A model generated the notes under the pieces. That model saw nothing but the letters and a program-made list of their open reading frames with translations. It searched no databases and was not told the origin of the DNA. Below, piece by piece: positions 43,740 through 55,226 of a stretch of 64,000 bases of DNA; the stretch's first letter is position 1; each line of letters opens with the position of its first letter. This stretch comes from Uranotaenia lowii (Eukaryota; Arthropoda; Insecta; Diptera; Culicidae), in the NCBI RefSeq assembly GCF_029784155.1, contig NC_073692.1, positions 365,843,160 through 365,907,159 on the forward strand, read 5' to 3'. A program made the translations under genes and the position numbers.

Positions 43740-45736
43740 TCTAACTTCAAGATCACGTTCAATTAGAAAAAAATGACTTTCAGTGTATATAGGTACAAAT
43801 AATACCAACTTGAATCTGAAAAATATGGAATGTGGAAAAAGCCTTATTTTTCAAATTTTTGGCCTAGTCTAATTCACATTGAGAAATTTTTTTCGACTCA
43901 AAAAAAATATTTTCATATTCTCACTAAAGTAATTCGCATAATAAACACAAATTGAGGATTTTTTTTTTGTTTTTTCTCTGATATAATGGTTTTTCAATAA
44001 TTGTTGCAAATTTGCAACATCATGCAATGGTAGCACCCTAGCTAAATATATGGGTTCCATAGTGTGTTTCCGAAACTTGCATCGTTTAAACAGTGTGTTT
44101 GTTTCCTGGTGAAAGTGTTCTCGTTACAAATGATTTTTTATCATGTTAAGGTTAAGGTCGTATTGGTGGTAGGGGAGGGGGGGTTGCCCCCCCCCTCAGC
44201 ACACGAGGGCCACCGAGGTAAAGAAATTAAATGTTAGCATTAATTCGATATCAAAATCCACAAACTTTGTTAAAAGTTCAAAATTTATTAAATAGAAAAC
44301 TAGGACGGGCCCGAATTATAAACTAACTCAAGATTTAGCGTAGGTATGTAATACACATTTTATTGATTTTTTTTCCACGCCCTTTGGTATAACAAATACA
44401 TATTTTTAATATAAAAAAAAGTCAGATGTTCATAATTTAGTAAAGAAGTATACACAAATTTTCAAGAGTTCCAAAATATTGAACGGGAAAACATACATTG
44501 GGGATAACAATTTAAAATGCTTTATATAAAGTGACAGATGAGGCCCTACGCCAAAAGGGACTAAGTGCCTCAAAACTGTTTTCGAGAAAACGCGCTACAA
44601 AGTTTTCTTTTTTCTCGTTTTACATATATTTTGCATAAAGTTGTAGTTTTCGTACAATCGCAATAGTATGAGAAAAATTTCTATAAATCTGAAAATACAA
44701 TCAAATAAAGTTTAAAGTTTGAAAAAAAATTGACATTATAAACTCAAAATTTACCATTCAATTTTTATAAGACACTCATAAAAATATGTTGAATTTTTTA
44801 TTCTTTTGATCTTATAAACTGCATACTTATCAAGAAAAATTATCGAACAAGTTGTTGATGAAAAGAATTTTTTTTCACTTTTAAGAGTTAAATTTTAAGT
44901 TTCACTGTATTGAAACTGTAAACTTTCAATAATCTTATCTTAATCCTTTATTATTTAAACTCAAGTACGGAGCTTGATCCGGAGAGTCTTAAAATCTTAT
45001 TACAAATAACGAATACATTTTTTTGTTTTTCGATTTGAAAATTCAGAACTATCTACCTACATTCGATATCCGAGGTTTGAAATATTGTTGTGCTTGTTTT
45101 CATAGAGACACAATTAATAATTTGATTAAAAAAAACAATGCTCATTGTTTTTTCTAAAGTATGATCGGCTTTTAACAATGAATCGACGAAAAATTTTCAG
45201 ATTATCAAATCATTTTTAAATTTGAGTTAAAAAAATTGTTCTTTTCAAAATCATAGACTGACAGGTTAGATGTATTAAATCCTATATCTGACTATATAAT
45301 AAGAATGTTCAATCAATTACCAGCTGGCCAGGTATTTACACGGATGCCGGAATACCCATAATTGAACTAGCCCACCTGATTGACTTGTTCTTCCAAAATA
45401 TACCTACATTAAAAAACGCAATACATTCACTCCATAACAGTTCATACGACGCCATGGGGTCCGGGTATGATGTACGCTGCATTGGAGATTTGTCGAACTT
45501 AATAGATAATCGAAAAATGCATGTGCATGTGCACTTACTTAGGCAGAAACTGCGGTGAATCCGTGCACCCATGGTGGATTAAAAACAAACATAGCTACTC
45601 CCAGCAAAATTCTAAACTCTCACGGTGTCCAAAAATCTAGATTTACGAAGTTTTGATGATAAAACTATGATTAGTGCAAAAGAAATTAGGAGTTAGCATA
45701 TATTTCTAATTGTCTTGTGTGAAGAACAAAAAGGTA
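43740..45736. other. Intergenic; G/C hairpin and dispersed repeat copy 3
   Basis: At 44175-44197 GAGGGGGGG and CCCCCCCCCTC flank TTG, an isolated perfect G:C hairpin in AT-rich DNA. At 44530-44615 the reverse complement of the 11580-11715 repeat is seen (GGCCCTACGCC, AAAACGCGCTACAAAGTTTT). A minus-strand 78-codon frame at 45336-45572 lies in balanced-composition sequence but is unrecognised. Confidence 0.45.
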
Positions 45737-45739
45737 TAA

Positions 45740-45899
45740 CCGTTTCATGTTGTTGCAAATTTGCAACAATTAATTTTTTTGCTAAATAACCGAAATATGT
45801 GAAAATAATATTTTTTCATTATTTTTCCCTTCATGCACTCATCATTGCGGACTATTGAGAATTTTTTCGAGAAAAAATAAAAAATCATGAAATGAAGGG
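45740..45899. mobile_element. piggyBac-type MITE, diverged copy
   Basis: The right end ATCATGAAATGAAGGG is followed by TTAA (45900-45903). The left end is decayed to CCGTTTCATG after TATAA. The interior shares TTGCAAATTTGCAACAATTAA and GAGAAAAAATAAAAAATCAT with the complete copy at 8281. Confidence 0.75.
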
Positions 45900-46041
45900 T
45901 TAAAACTACGCACAAATGTTTTCATACTAATTGGGTTGTATGATAAGACCGTTTCAATCAACTTAAGCTTCGAAATAAGTTTTATTTATTTATTGATTTG
46001 TCTTTGGTTGATAATAACCGTGCAGACTTATATCTTTAAAA

Positions 46042-47187
46042 CTAAGAGAATCTGCTTAAAGCTAATTTAAAACTACGCTTACTCATGTTAAAATCGAACA
46101 GATGGTACACTAAATTGAAACGATCACAACATTTATCTATCGGATGATTTCTTCCATAAGTAGTACGGTGGTAAGGTATCCAAAGAAATTCACGTTGCCG
46201 AAGTGTCCTAGTGGATGCATACATGTTGACCCGTTGGAGAATGTACGGTGAGTCAACGCGATAGGTTAATACATCGCAGATGAAGGTTTGCTGCAGTTCG
46301 ATGCGGCGTTTTTCAAGTGTGGTTAAGTTTATCAGGGCACATCTTTGCTCATACGGAGGAAGCTGAAGGGGCTCATTCCAAGGGAGGCGTCGTAAAGCGT
46401 ACCTAACGAAACTTCGCTGAACACGTTCGAGGCGGTAGCATTGTGTGCTCTGAGAGGGAGCCCACACCTGGGCAGCATACTCCAAGATGCTACGTACTGA
46501 AGAGCAGTAGACAGCTTTCAGAGCGAAAATATCATCGAATTCGTTTGTATTTCGACGCAGAAATCCGAGAGTAGCGAATCCTTTAGCTGCAGTAAGTGCA
46601 ATGTGCTCAGCAAATGTAAGCTTGTTATCAATTTTTACACCTAAGTCGAGAATAGACGTCACATTTTCTAGCCTCTCTCCAGAAAGTTGGTATTCAAAAC
46701 TGATGACACGACGAGCACGGGAAAAATTGACAGTCTTACATTTTTTAGCATTTGCTAGCATTCCGTTAAAGTGACACCAGTTATCAAGTTTTGCGATATC
46801 AGCTTGCAAAGCGAGGCAATCAATTTCACTGACGACCTTTCTGAAAAGCTTCAGATCGTCGGCGTACAGGAGCGTATCAGATTGCAGTGTGGCACACAAG
46901 TCATTCACGAAAATGATGAACAGCAACGGTCCCAGGTGACTACCTTGAGGTACTCCTGACGGGGTGGAAAATATCTTCGAGCATGTATTTTTTATTTTCG
47001 TGTAAGCGTGGTGGTGCGATAGATACGAGGTAATCCACTCGAGCAACCAGGTTGGAAAGCCAAGTTTATCCATCTTTGCAATTAATATCTTGTGCGGTAC
47101 ACGGTCGAACGCTTTCGCAAAGTCGATGTAAATAGAATCAACTTGACAACCTTTCTCCAGACTATTAGTTAACGAGCTCACACACAT
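46042..47187 (-). pseudogene. CR1-like LINE reverse transcriptase, C-terminal segment
   Basis: This 381-codon segment carries RT motif A (SIYIDFAKAFDRVPHK), TPSGVPQGSHLGPLLFIIF, the catalytic YADD box (46855-46866 on the plus strand) and the downstream ILDLGVKIDNKLTF and SILEYAAQVWAP regions typical of CR1/Jockey-group RTs. It lacks its own start: the frame is continuous in sense with the next segment after a frameshift at about 47187. All catalytic Asp residues are retained, so the damage is limited to reading frame. Confidence 0.86.
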
Positions 47188-47861
47188 TAAGTTGGTGACC
47201 GTTGACCTTTTTTCACGAAACCATGTTGAGAATCGGAAATTAAAGGCCTAGCGGCAGCGTACAGTCGTCCATGTATTAGAACTTCAAATACATTGGAGAT
47301 CGAACTCAAAATCGAAATTGGTCGGTAGTTTTCGACGCAGTGTGCATTTCCAGATTTGTAGATTGGAGTGATAGCTGCAGTCCGCCAGACGCTAGGAAAT
47401 ATTCTTTCTCTCAGTGAGCGATTAAAAAGACAGCAAACGGGGGCAGCTAGTGATGTTGCGCAATGTTTCAAAACCGTCGGAGGTATGTGGTCTGGACCGG
47501 GACCTTTAGATGAATCTACTGCGGACAATTGTTCGTAAACTTCCTGTTCGGTGAGGCAAGGGAAAGGTAAATTCACGTCGTGAGATTGTATGGATGCGAG
47601 GTAGTTGCTGTCTGCTACAATGTCGGAGGAACTGAAAACACTTTGAAAAAAATCGGCAAACATGTTCGTGGATTCCATCAAGTTACAGGAAGTAACGTCA
47701 TTGAAGCTAACATCTACAGGAATCTTTGCGCTTCGTTTTTTGTTTTTAAAGTGTTTCCAAAATGATGCGGGGTCATTTTTCAGGTTCTCTTGCAGACGCA
47801 AAATATGCTGGCGGTATAGCTGCTCATTCATAGCTTTAAAACCTCGTTCTAAGCTTCTCAA
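47187..47861 (-). pseudogene. CR1-like LINE linker and N-terminal RT segment
   Basis: Contains the pre-RT linker (FWKHFKNKKRS) and RT motifs 0-2 (SSKGPGPDHIPPTVLKHC; PIYKSGNAHCVENYRPISIL; SQHGFVKKGQRSPT). It joins the endonuclease segment at about 47861 and the catalytic RT segment at 47187 by single small frameshifts. The order and spacing match a full-length ORF2. Confidence 0.84.
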
Positions 47862-48871
47862 ACGATGTCTCTGGTTTTCGGTACGATTTTTGATGTAATG
47901 CTTGCGCGCTTTTCGTAGCTGATTACGCAGTCGTCTGAGCTCTGGTATCTCTGTGGGCGCTTCAGGGGCACGATTCGTTTTAAAATGGAGTAAACCAAAA
48001 AAATGGAGTAAACGTTTTTATAAAACTCATTAACGGCAGTGTTTACGTTGACCGCATCACCGATCGATTCCCAGTTAGTTGAGTCTAAAGCAGCTGCAAC
48101 CTGTTCAAAATTGCATTTACCGAAGTCGAAATCGAGTCCACCTATGGACTCGTCCGGCGTTAGATCCAGGTAAGTTTCGATGCATAAGATGAACGGTTTA
48201 TGATGACGGTCAGTAGGAGTAATCGCGATGGGAGATTCAAACAGCACCAGATTATCAGAATTATTCGAGAAGACGAGATCCAAAATGCGCATATTATCGT
48301 TAGGTATGTAGCATTGTTGATACAAACCGGCGGAAAGAAGCATTTCAGTCATCAGAATCTCAGCTTCAGACGAGGCGTTTGTCGGCAAGTAACTGCTAAC
48401 GTTTTGGTCAAAGGACCATTGTAGGTGTGGAAGGTTGTAATCGCCAACAACGATGACAGAGTCCCGTATGGTGGTCAACTTCATAATTTGTTGAACTGCA
48501 GAAAAGTGCGATTCATAGCTCCTTATGCAGCTGTTAGGCCGAAGGTAGATGCAGCAAAGGAACAGAGAGCACGGGCCGGTTTTTATTTTCACAACTGTTT
48601 GTTCGAGATTTTCGCAGTTATTTAAAGTTATCGGAATCGCATTCAGTTCCTTCTTCACGCCAATCAAGACACCACCTTCTCGTTGAGCCGAACTAGTCTC
48701 AGAACTACGATCGCAGCGATAGATGTTGTAATTAGACGATAGTTCGCTGTTATGAAATTTATCATTCAACCAAGTTTCTGTTATGAGGATACAATCATAA
48801 TCGCTAGCAGAAAGAGCTCTGTTGAAAGCGGTTGTCTTAGTGCGGATACCACCTGCGTTTTGGTAGTACAA
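47858..48871 (-). pseudogene. CR1-like LINE AP endonuclease segment
   Basis: Starts LYYQNAGGIRTKTTAFNRAL, then the catalytic-type Glu in ILITETWLND, VVGDYNLPHLQW and TPTDRHHKPF (the SDH motif, here TDRHH). Near 47983-48013 an 18-bp tandem duplication (AAATGGAGTAAAC twice) adds six codons in frame. A frameshift follows at about 47975-47985, after which the correct frame reads RAPEAPTEIPELRRLRNQL. No ORF1 upstream. Confidence 0.84.
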
Positions 48872-48969
48872 AGTAAGTTTCCGGCGAGCAGTTTCATTCG
48901 GTAAAGGGACAATTGAACTACAATCGGCGGGATCACTAAAATTTTCGGAATCACTAAAATTGGCGGGAT

Positions 48970-50064
48970 AAAGGCGGGATAATTGGCGGAAGTTGGAGAA
49001 AATAAGTTATTCGACTAACTAAAAGTCATATCCAAGCATTGAAAATGCAAAAATCGCTATTTGGGAGCCATGAATCGAAGGTACATTGGTATACGTGCGA
49101 ACAGCATTTGCATTGCAGTCTGCCGAGCACGTGCACGCTCATATTTTTTTAACCAAAAATGACTTTTATTGAACCATTTTCTGGGATTTCTTGAAGAACA
49201 CCAATACTTATTATTTTTCAACCATTATGAATGTTTGAATTTCAACCGTTTTAGAAGTTCAGATGAAAAAAACAGATTATGGTTGAAATTTAAACGTAGT
49301 CCCAAATGAAAACACGGAAACACATCAACTGTTGTCGGGTGCTAGTGCCGGTGTATACTGTTTAGCTCCACATCGGATTTGCTTGGTACATCTGCTGGCT
49401 GGGAACGAGCAGCGATCGCAGAACTGGACAAAAGATAGGAGAGGCCGTAAGCGGAATCGGAACAAATGTGAGTACTACCATCGATATTCTAAAATTTGAT
49501 TCCCAGATGCAAAATTTGTTTTCTCCGTTTCTAGGTTAGCAGCTCCGAGGAGATTCCAACAATATTGGAAAATATCTCTGCCAAGGAGAAAGCGACGGGC
49601 AGCTGACCAGTAGTGTGGGCGAACAAGAGCGATCCGGATGTGGGGCGCAAGTTGTTTCCGTAATACCAAGGTGAGTTTACTTTCAGTATCAGTGCCCTCT
49701 GAACTTAATTAAAATTGAAGAGCAAGGAGAAAACTAAAATATTTTTTTTTGTTCTTGTTCCCACAGGTTCTGAGCGACGAAACTAAGCGCCGCGATTATC
49801 GGCACAGGTGGAAGAGCTAGTGGTTGCCCGGGTCTTTTTCCATGCAGAATTGATCCGGAACAATTTTTTCAAATATTTTTTTTCCGATTCGGCACCGTTG
49901 GAGATCAGAACGTCAGGATTCCCAAGCACTCCTCTGCAGACAACGCAATGACCTTCAAAAATGTGAAACGGAATGTAAACAGAACAGTTCCGATTTTTAT
50001 GATTATCGATAAATAAAGCAGGATCAGAAACATGATTTGATGACATTAATTGAATGTTGATATT
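48970..50064 (+). other. Unidentified block with two intron-like intervals
   Basis: Donor GTGAGT at 49468 with acceptor TTTCTAG ending 49534, and donor GTGAGT at 49671 (after CCAAG) with acceptor TTCCCACAG ending 49766, bound an exon-like GC-richer piece 49535-49670. Upstream exon-like sequence ends CGGAATCGGAACAAAT. I cannot join the pieces into a long frame, and no TIR is visible. It may be a host noncoding transcript or a further transposon mini-gene. Confidence 0.35.
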
Positions 50065-51049
50065 CACCCTTATTCTTGTTTACGGCGTATCTTTCGTTCG
50101 TTCGAACGGATACTTTCGATCGAATTCGAAAATGGTATTCTTGTTTTCGTTCGAACGCCATACGTACGAAATTGGTGTTACCAGATGAATTTCGAAATTT
50201 CTAAGCAGCCCTGCTGTATCAAAATGACATTTCTCGTCTGCCACCAATCAAATGTAAATCTTTGCGATTTTGTGAAATTTGGCGAATGGACCGGAGAGTA
50301 CGGTAAGCAACCAAGCAAACGGCCCACGGAAAAGGACAAAAAGTAAATTTTTCTACGAACGGATCTGGCTGGTCAACAAAATCATCAAAAGTAGCTGCCA
50401 AAACAGTTGATATGGAAGCGTTTTTGGGTGATTGCAAGAAGATCAATAAGTCGGAGCCGATATCAGTCGGTGGAGGTGGTGCTATCGCTGTTGCTGCTAG
50501 AAAGTTGCCCCACCGTAGGAGATTGAAAATCGATGTTGAATTGCGATATTAGAAATAAAAAGTGATTTTTTTAGTCTAGAAAATTTTGTCATTTTTGAAT
50601 CAAAGATACAATTTTGTAACATAGATCCCGAAAAATAAATCAAATTTTAAACTCTACAATCGGCGTTATACATTGGTAAAGGTTTCCAGATTTGTTGGCT
50701 CAATTCGGTAGGGATCGAATTTATTTATGGTTAGTTCAAGTACCCTCTAATTCTTCATTTCTGCTCAAATTTGCCGAAAATACATAGGTAATTTTGAACC
50801 ACTTTTGTATTTTATAATTGGTGCTAAATTTCACTAATTGCTTTAAACGATAATCATTCGCAGCATCAGACTCGCGTTTGTCAGTCCATACAAAAAATAC
50901 GTTCGTTCGAAAACGAGAATACAATGTTTTGTTCGTACGAACGATGTTCGAAAGATCGAACGGTTCTCATTCGTTCGAACGAAAACAAGAATGCGAAATT
51001 GCTAAACTTTCGAACGAATGTCATTCGATCGAAAACAAGAATAAGGGTG
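50065..51049. mobile_element. TIR element with 3-bp duplication and CGTTCGAACG-rich ends
   Basis: CACCCTTATTCTTGTTT at the left mirrors AAACAAGAATAAGGGTG at the right, perfect over 17 bp, flanked by ATT on both sides. A 3-bp duplication points to PIF/Harbinger-like transposition. Subterminal regions at both ends are packed with TTCGAACG / CGTTCGAACGA palindromes (50090-50160; 50900-51030). The GC-richer interior (50270-50560) has a donor-like GTAAGC after GGAGAGTACG and an AATAAA near 50550, hinting at captured gene sequence. Confidence 0.8.
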
Positions 51050-52435
51050 ATTAATTTAAATTTATTTCCGAAATCTTCTTTTCAATTATTAAATCGAATT
51101 AACCTAGTTTCTGTAGTCGAAAAAACGGTTATTTAATAACCATTTTCCAATCTAGGTAAACGGTTGAAAAATAACCATAATCCTAGTTCTCCGTAAAATC
51201 TCATTTTATGAGTTTTCGCACAAAACTCATAAAATGACTTAACCCACAAAACTGCCATTATGGTTATTTTTCAAACATTTATGGTTTAACTTGGCCCAGC
51301 GTGTGGTCTCCTACAGAACACAGTGGTTCGAAATTAAAAAAACTAAGTGAAATTAAGCAACTCGCAAGACTTAAGATGTTTTCCTTATCTAAAAACTGTT
51401 AGATCGATGGCAATTTATGACTTTAGTATATAAAATTCATAATCTATTGAGTTTTGGAATCGTTTTCTATTGCTTGGGAACCATTTACTCAGATTTATTT
51501 TTTTTTGATTTCTTTCTTCTAATTTTTTTCTTGGAAACAGAAGTTGGAAGTTCAGGAAAATATCGATTTATTTTCAATTATTCCTCAAAATATAAGCTGT
51601 GAGTCGAATTGAAAAACATGTTTTAGCAAGGTTTTTATTCTAACATCTATTTGGCGTGTCAAACCACTGCGCAACGTCCCCGGCATTCGAGATGGCTCTT
51701 GCCAGAAGCTCATAATCTCAGCTAACAAATTCAAAAGTGCAAAATTTTTAAATACTATTCAATATTTTTTTCAATATTTTAAGCAGCCACCCGCATAAAT
51801 CAGAATTATACAATGACTATTCCCATTATCTTCTTCCCGAGACACACAAAAGATTACTTCTATAGTTTTGGATTATTAATGTAAGATAAGGCTTATCATT
51901 TTTTCATGAAATGGAATCGTTTGGACGCACTTTACGATACAGGGAACGGGTCGTTAAGTAGAGTAACCATTCAATTTTTTTGCTTTTTTCTACTCACTCC
52001 AAGCGAGTTGGATCATACATGTTATCTTTATCTAATGATCCAATCATCCAAAAAAGACGATACAGCTTATCTTCAACTAACAATAGAAAGATTCAAACCC
52101 GTACTGGGGTTTTGATTATTCTATATTATTCAAATTCAACTCCCGGAAACTAAAAACAAAAGTTTAATTAATCAAATTCATTTTATTCGAAACTTTTTAC
52201 AGTAAATACATACAGTTTCATTCGTAATTTATCATGTATTTCGGACCTTAAAGGAATGTTCCGGAAAACACCTTCCGGGTGTTCCGAAGAACACTTCTAT
52301 CGTTTCCAATTTTCTTTCCACGAATGCAGATTTTGTATTTTTTACCTTTTTTCACTCGGTTGTTTGGCTGACTCGCAGCTTCCTGAGTTCGTCCGGATGA
52401 GCGACATGCTTCGTCTTCGATCTGGATGCACCATT
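51050..52435. other. Intergenic, no gene recognised
   Basis: AT-rich with poly-T tracts; no domain, TIR or RNA gene seen. Confidence 0.5.
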
Positions 52436-52440
52436 TGGAC

Positions 52441-52615
52441 GTCTCGGTGGTCGAGTGGTTAGCGTGGTAAGACGGTAATCGCTGGTCCGCTGATGGCATG
52501 GGTTCGATTCCCATCTCGGTACTGGGTGTTAAATGTTAATCTTAAGTTGTCCTTGTCATTTATTCAGTCTGTAAAGCCTAAATCGGCTAAGACGGTGTAT
52601 GTCTTTTCATCCGGA
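52441..52615 (+). repeat. tRNA-derived SINE-like repeat
   Basis: A box TGGTCGAGTGG (52448-52458) and B box GGTTCGATTCC (52501-52511) with 42 bases between, long enough for a class II (Ser/Leu-type) variable arm. The tRNA-like head is followed by an unrelated tail (GTTAAATGTTAATCTTAAG, CAGTCTGTAAAGCCTAAATC), as in a SINE. A GGTTCGATTCCCAT T-arm is well preserved, so recent RNA polymerase III activity is possible. Confidence 0.6.
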
Positions 52616-53190
52616 TGTTGCATGAAGCACATTCCGGATGTTCATGTTGAAGCCTTGCACTTTCTGGATGCTGTTTCCTGATGTGCGCTTGTCCTGGTTC
52701 TTGACTTCGCAGCTTTCCGGAACACCACTCCGAGTCGAATTCTTTCTTCGAAGCTATTGGTGCCCTAGAATGACATTAATAATTTAACATTTCTTCGATA
52801 CAATGAGGTTTTATCTTACCTTCATCACATGCGTTGTCGTCATCCCTCGAAGCTTCCACGTAGTTTTGGGGTGATTGATATATTTATCTTTCTCCCGATT
52901 CTGGATCCAAAACTATCTTTTACCAAAAAAAATAAATTTTTGTAGAAATCGTGTGTTGACATGATGCAGAAAATAAGAAGCGTGTTGCAAAAATGCTCAA
53001 TATGTTTCCGAGATGATTAGTCTGATCTTTCAGATATAATTTTGTATCATTCAAACGCGTTGCAAAAATAATCTGTTTTAAGAAGTATTGATCATATCTT
53101 TCAAGAATGATATTTTATCCGTTTTAGCAAAAGCACATTGAGCCAAGACGCAAGGTGAAACGGTAAGATTAGTATAATCAGAAAGGAATA
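52616..53190. other. Intergenic, no gene recognised
   Basis: Mixed composition; words such as TTCCGGAACACC and TCCGGATG recur from 52257 to 52735 in both orientations, possibly framing an older element around the SINE. Confidence 0.4.
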
Positions 53191-53194
53191 ATAC

Positions 53195-53860
53195 TGAAGA
53201 TTCTTACTTAACTACTACTTAATGATCCCGCGCCGATCCTCCGGTGCATAGGGCCGTGGTAAAAGACCTCCACTGTTGACGATCCGGAGCCAGCGTCTTC
53301 ACCTGGTCCCAGTCAAGATTTTCGTCGACAGTTCGGATTTCAGCGGCTAGGCTTCGCCGCCACGAGTTTCTGGGCCTGCCTCTTCTTCGATGACCTTCTG
53401 GATTCCAATCTAGCGCCTCTCTGCAAATCTCGTTTTCATCTTTTCGCAGCGTGTGCCCAATCCATCTCCACTTACGTTCCCGAATCTCGATTTCTAGCGC
53501 CCTTTGATGACACCGGCGATGTAGTTCCTCATTCGAGATCCAGTTGCCAGGCCACCAAGCGCGGATGATATTCCGCAGGCAGCGGTTTACAAATACTTGC
53601 AGTTTTCGCGTCGTCACCGCATATGTGCACCAAGTTTCGCACCCGTACAGCAATACGGATTTGACGTTTGAGTTGAAGATTCGGATTTTTGTTCGTAGAG
53701 AGATCTGGCGTGACCGCCAGATGTTTCGGAGACTCGCAAACGCAAATCGGGCCTTTCTGATCCGGGTTTCGATGTCTTTCCTGGTACCACCATCAGGCGT
53801 AATCTGGCTACCAAGATACTGGAAGCACTCCACTTTCTCAACTTGTTGTTCAAAATAAGA
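53195..53860 (-). pseudogene. RTE-like LINE, 5'-truncated 3' end of reverse transcriptase ORF
   Basis: The open frame 53860-53219 begins inside the protein (EQQVEKVECFQYLGSQITPD) and carries the C-terminal LINE region: RKARFAFASLRNIW, IFNSNVKSVLLYGCETW, RERKWRWIGHTLRKD, GHRRRGRPRNSWRR. The YLGS...LLYGCETW...WRWIGHTLR order is that of RTE-clade elements. After the stop only a very short UTR with TACTACTTAA-type simple repeats remains, also RTE-like. The catalytic RT core and endonuclease are absent, as expected from incomplete target-primed reverse transcription. The frame itself has no stops, so the insertion is fairly young. Confidence 0.82.
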
Positions 53861-54560
53861 TATTTGAATTCAACGTTACAATACCACTTTCACAACAACC
53901 ACGTTCAAGTCGTTTTTTAATAATTCATTTATTTGACACGGCTCAAACCTTTCAGTACTTGATTTTTATTTTGATCAAATTGTCACAAAAAACTCCGCAA
54001 AAATGATGAACTGTGATATTTCTTTAAAAAATTTCGAGGAATGTTAATCAATCGGGGCCAGATACGGATATTTTACCTCAGTATTCTGGTAGCTGGACCA
54101 CACCAACTTTTTTTTAAAACTATACGTTGAAAACCTGGGCTAGTCTAGATAAGCCCATGCCATCTGAAATACTATTCCTCGATTGATTGGCTTAATTCAG
54201 ATTTTATTAGTCCTTCATAAGTAACTTACTGTATACATATTGGAGAAATTTTTTGAAGTGTTCAGTTTAAAAAGTTTGCTTACAAAATATGTTAGTTTAG
54301 ATTTCATCAAAGAGATTTAATGTTCATAAAAAGAGAAAGTTCAAACCACTCGCGTACGTAATTCGTTTCTGAATCGGTCCCCCTGATGAAGGTTTGGTTG
54401 TCATTCATAAACCAATGATTCTTTTTCATACTCAAATATTCCGAAACAACCTGAGGTGTTTATAATCATAATTTTGTTTAAATAAGTAAAAAGTTTAAAG
54501 TTTTTAAAATTAAAAAAAAAATGCGGAAATTCTGGACTCCCGACTTTTTGAAATGAAAGC
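53861..54560. other. Intergenic, no gene recognised
   Basis: AT-rich; nothing diagnostic. Confidence 0.5.
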
Positions 54561-54842
54561 TTATTTTGTGCTTCCCTTCCAACCAAATATCTTCAACGTT
54601 TTCGAAAGCCTTTTTGTTGTATGAGTGAAGCCCGGTGTTCCATCGTCGCATAGAACTTTACGCTCAGCTGACGTCATTCTGTCAATGGCCTTATGTTCAA
54701 AATAGCCAACGATTCTGTTAACTGTCAATTGAACATTGTTGGTAAAGATCTTTTGCACATTGCTGGTGGCCAAGAAACGGATCATCGAAACGGCAAACAA
54801 TTGGTACGGCGACCAAGTAATTGGAGCACCGTACTTGCTCAC
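54561..54842 (-). CDS. Unidentified minus-strand open segment, possible exon
   Basis: 93 codons of compositionally balanced sequence in AT-rich surroundings, beginning SKYGAPITWSPYQLF and ending KIFGWKGSTK. A stop lies five codons upstream of the first GTG and no ATG is well placed, so if real this is an internal or terminal exon. There are no membrane segments or known motifs that I can name. The 5' side shows a direct repeat GTGAGCAAAAT/GTGAGCAAG. It could also be a TE fragment. Confidence 0.25.
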   Translation of the reverse strand: MSKYGAPITWSPYQLFAVSMIRFLATSNVQKIFTNNVQLTVNRIVGYFEHKAIDRMTSAERKVLCDDGTPGFTHTTKRLSKTLKIFGWKGSTK

Positions 54843-55226
54843 ATTTTGCTCACATTAATGAAAGATCCATAGAGAAAACATATTTTTGTTGAACTCTAAG
54901 CAAGTTAGCAAGTAAATTCTTCATAGGATGTTCTATGGTGCACTCAACAGGAAGGTTGGAATGTTGGAAAAAAGGGTAAACCATGCCTTAGGTGCCAAGG
55001 TCGGGTACATTTACCTTAAACATAAATCATTTTCATATTTATTACTGCTCTCTTCATCGGAACCGAATCCAATTCGATTAACTGGATTTCGATTCCATTA
55101 AAAATGGTTTATTATTAATTTTTGGTTTGAATTAAATTTGGTGACAAAATCGGCGCAAAAACGATGATAAAATAAAGGGCAGACAACATCGATTCGTGAC
55201 ATTATCGGGTTTAAACTGAACATTAG
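54843..55226. other. Intergenic, no gene recognised
   Basis: No features seen. Confidence 0.45.

Larger units (their letters stand above)
45976..48960 (-). mobile_element. CR1-like non-LTR retrotransposon, 5'-truncated
   Basis: Minus-strand endonuclease and reverse transcriptase regions in correct order, ending 5'-wards near 48960 without an ORF1 and 3'-wards in (AAATA)n-type repeats at about 45978-45995. The CR1 clade typically has short tandem-repeat 3' ends rather than an A tail. A 3' fragment of the same or a close family is at 27036-27268. Two frameshifts make it inactive. Confidence 0.85.

Noticed and set aside
45336..45572. 78-codon minus-strand frame with several Cys
   Set aside because: Composition is gene-like, but Cys spacing matches no known finger and no exon boundaries were convincing; left inside the intergenic entry.
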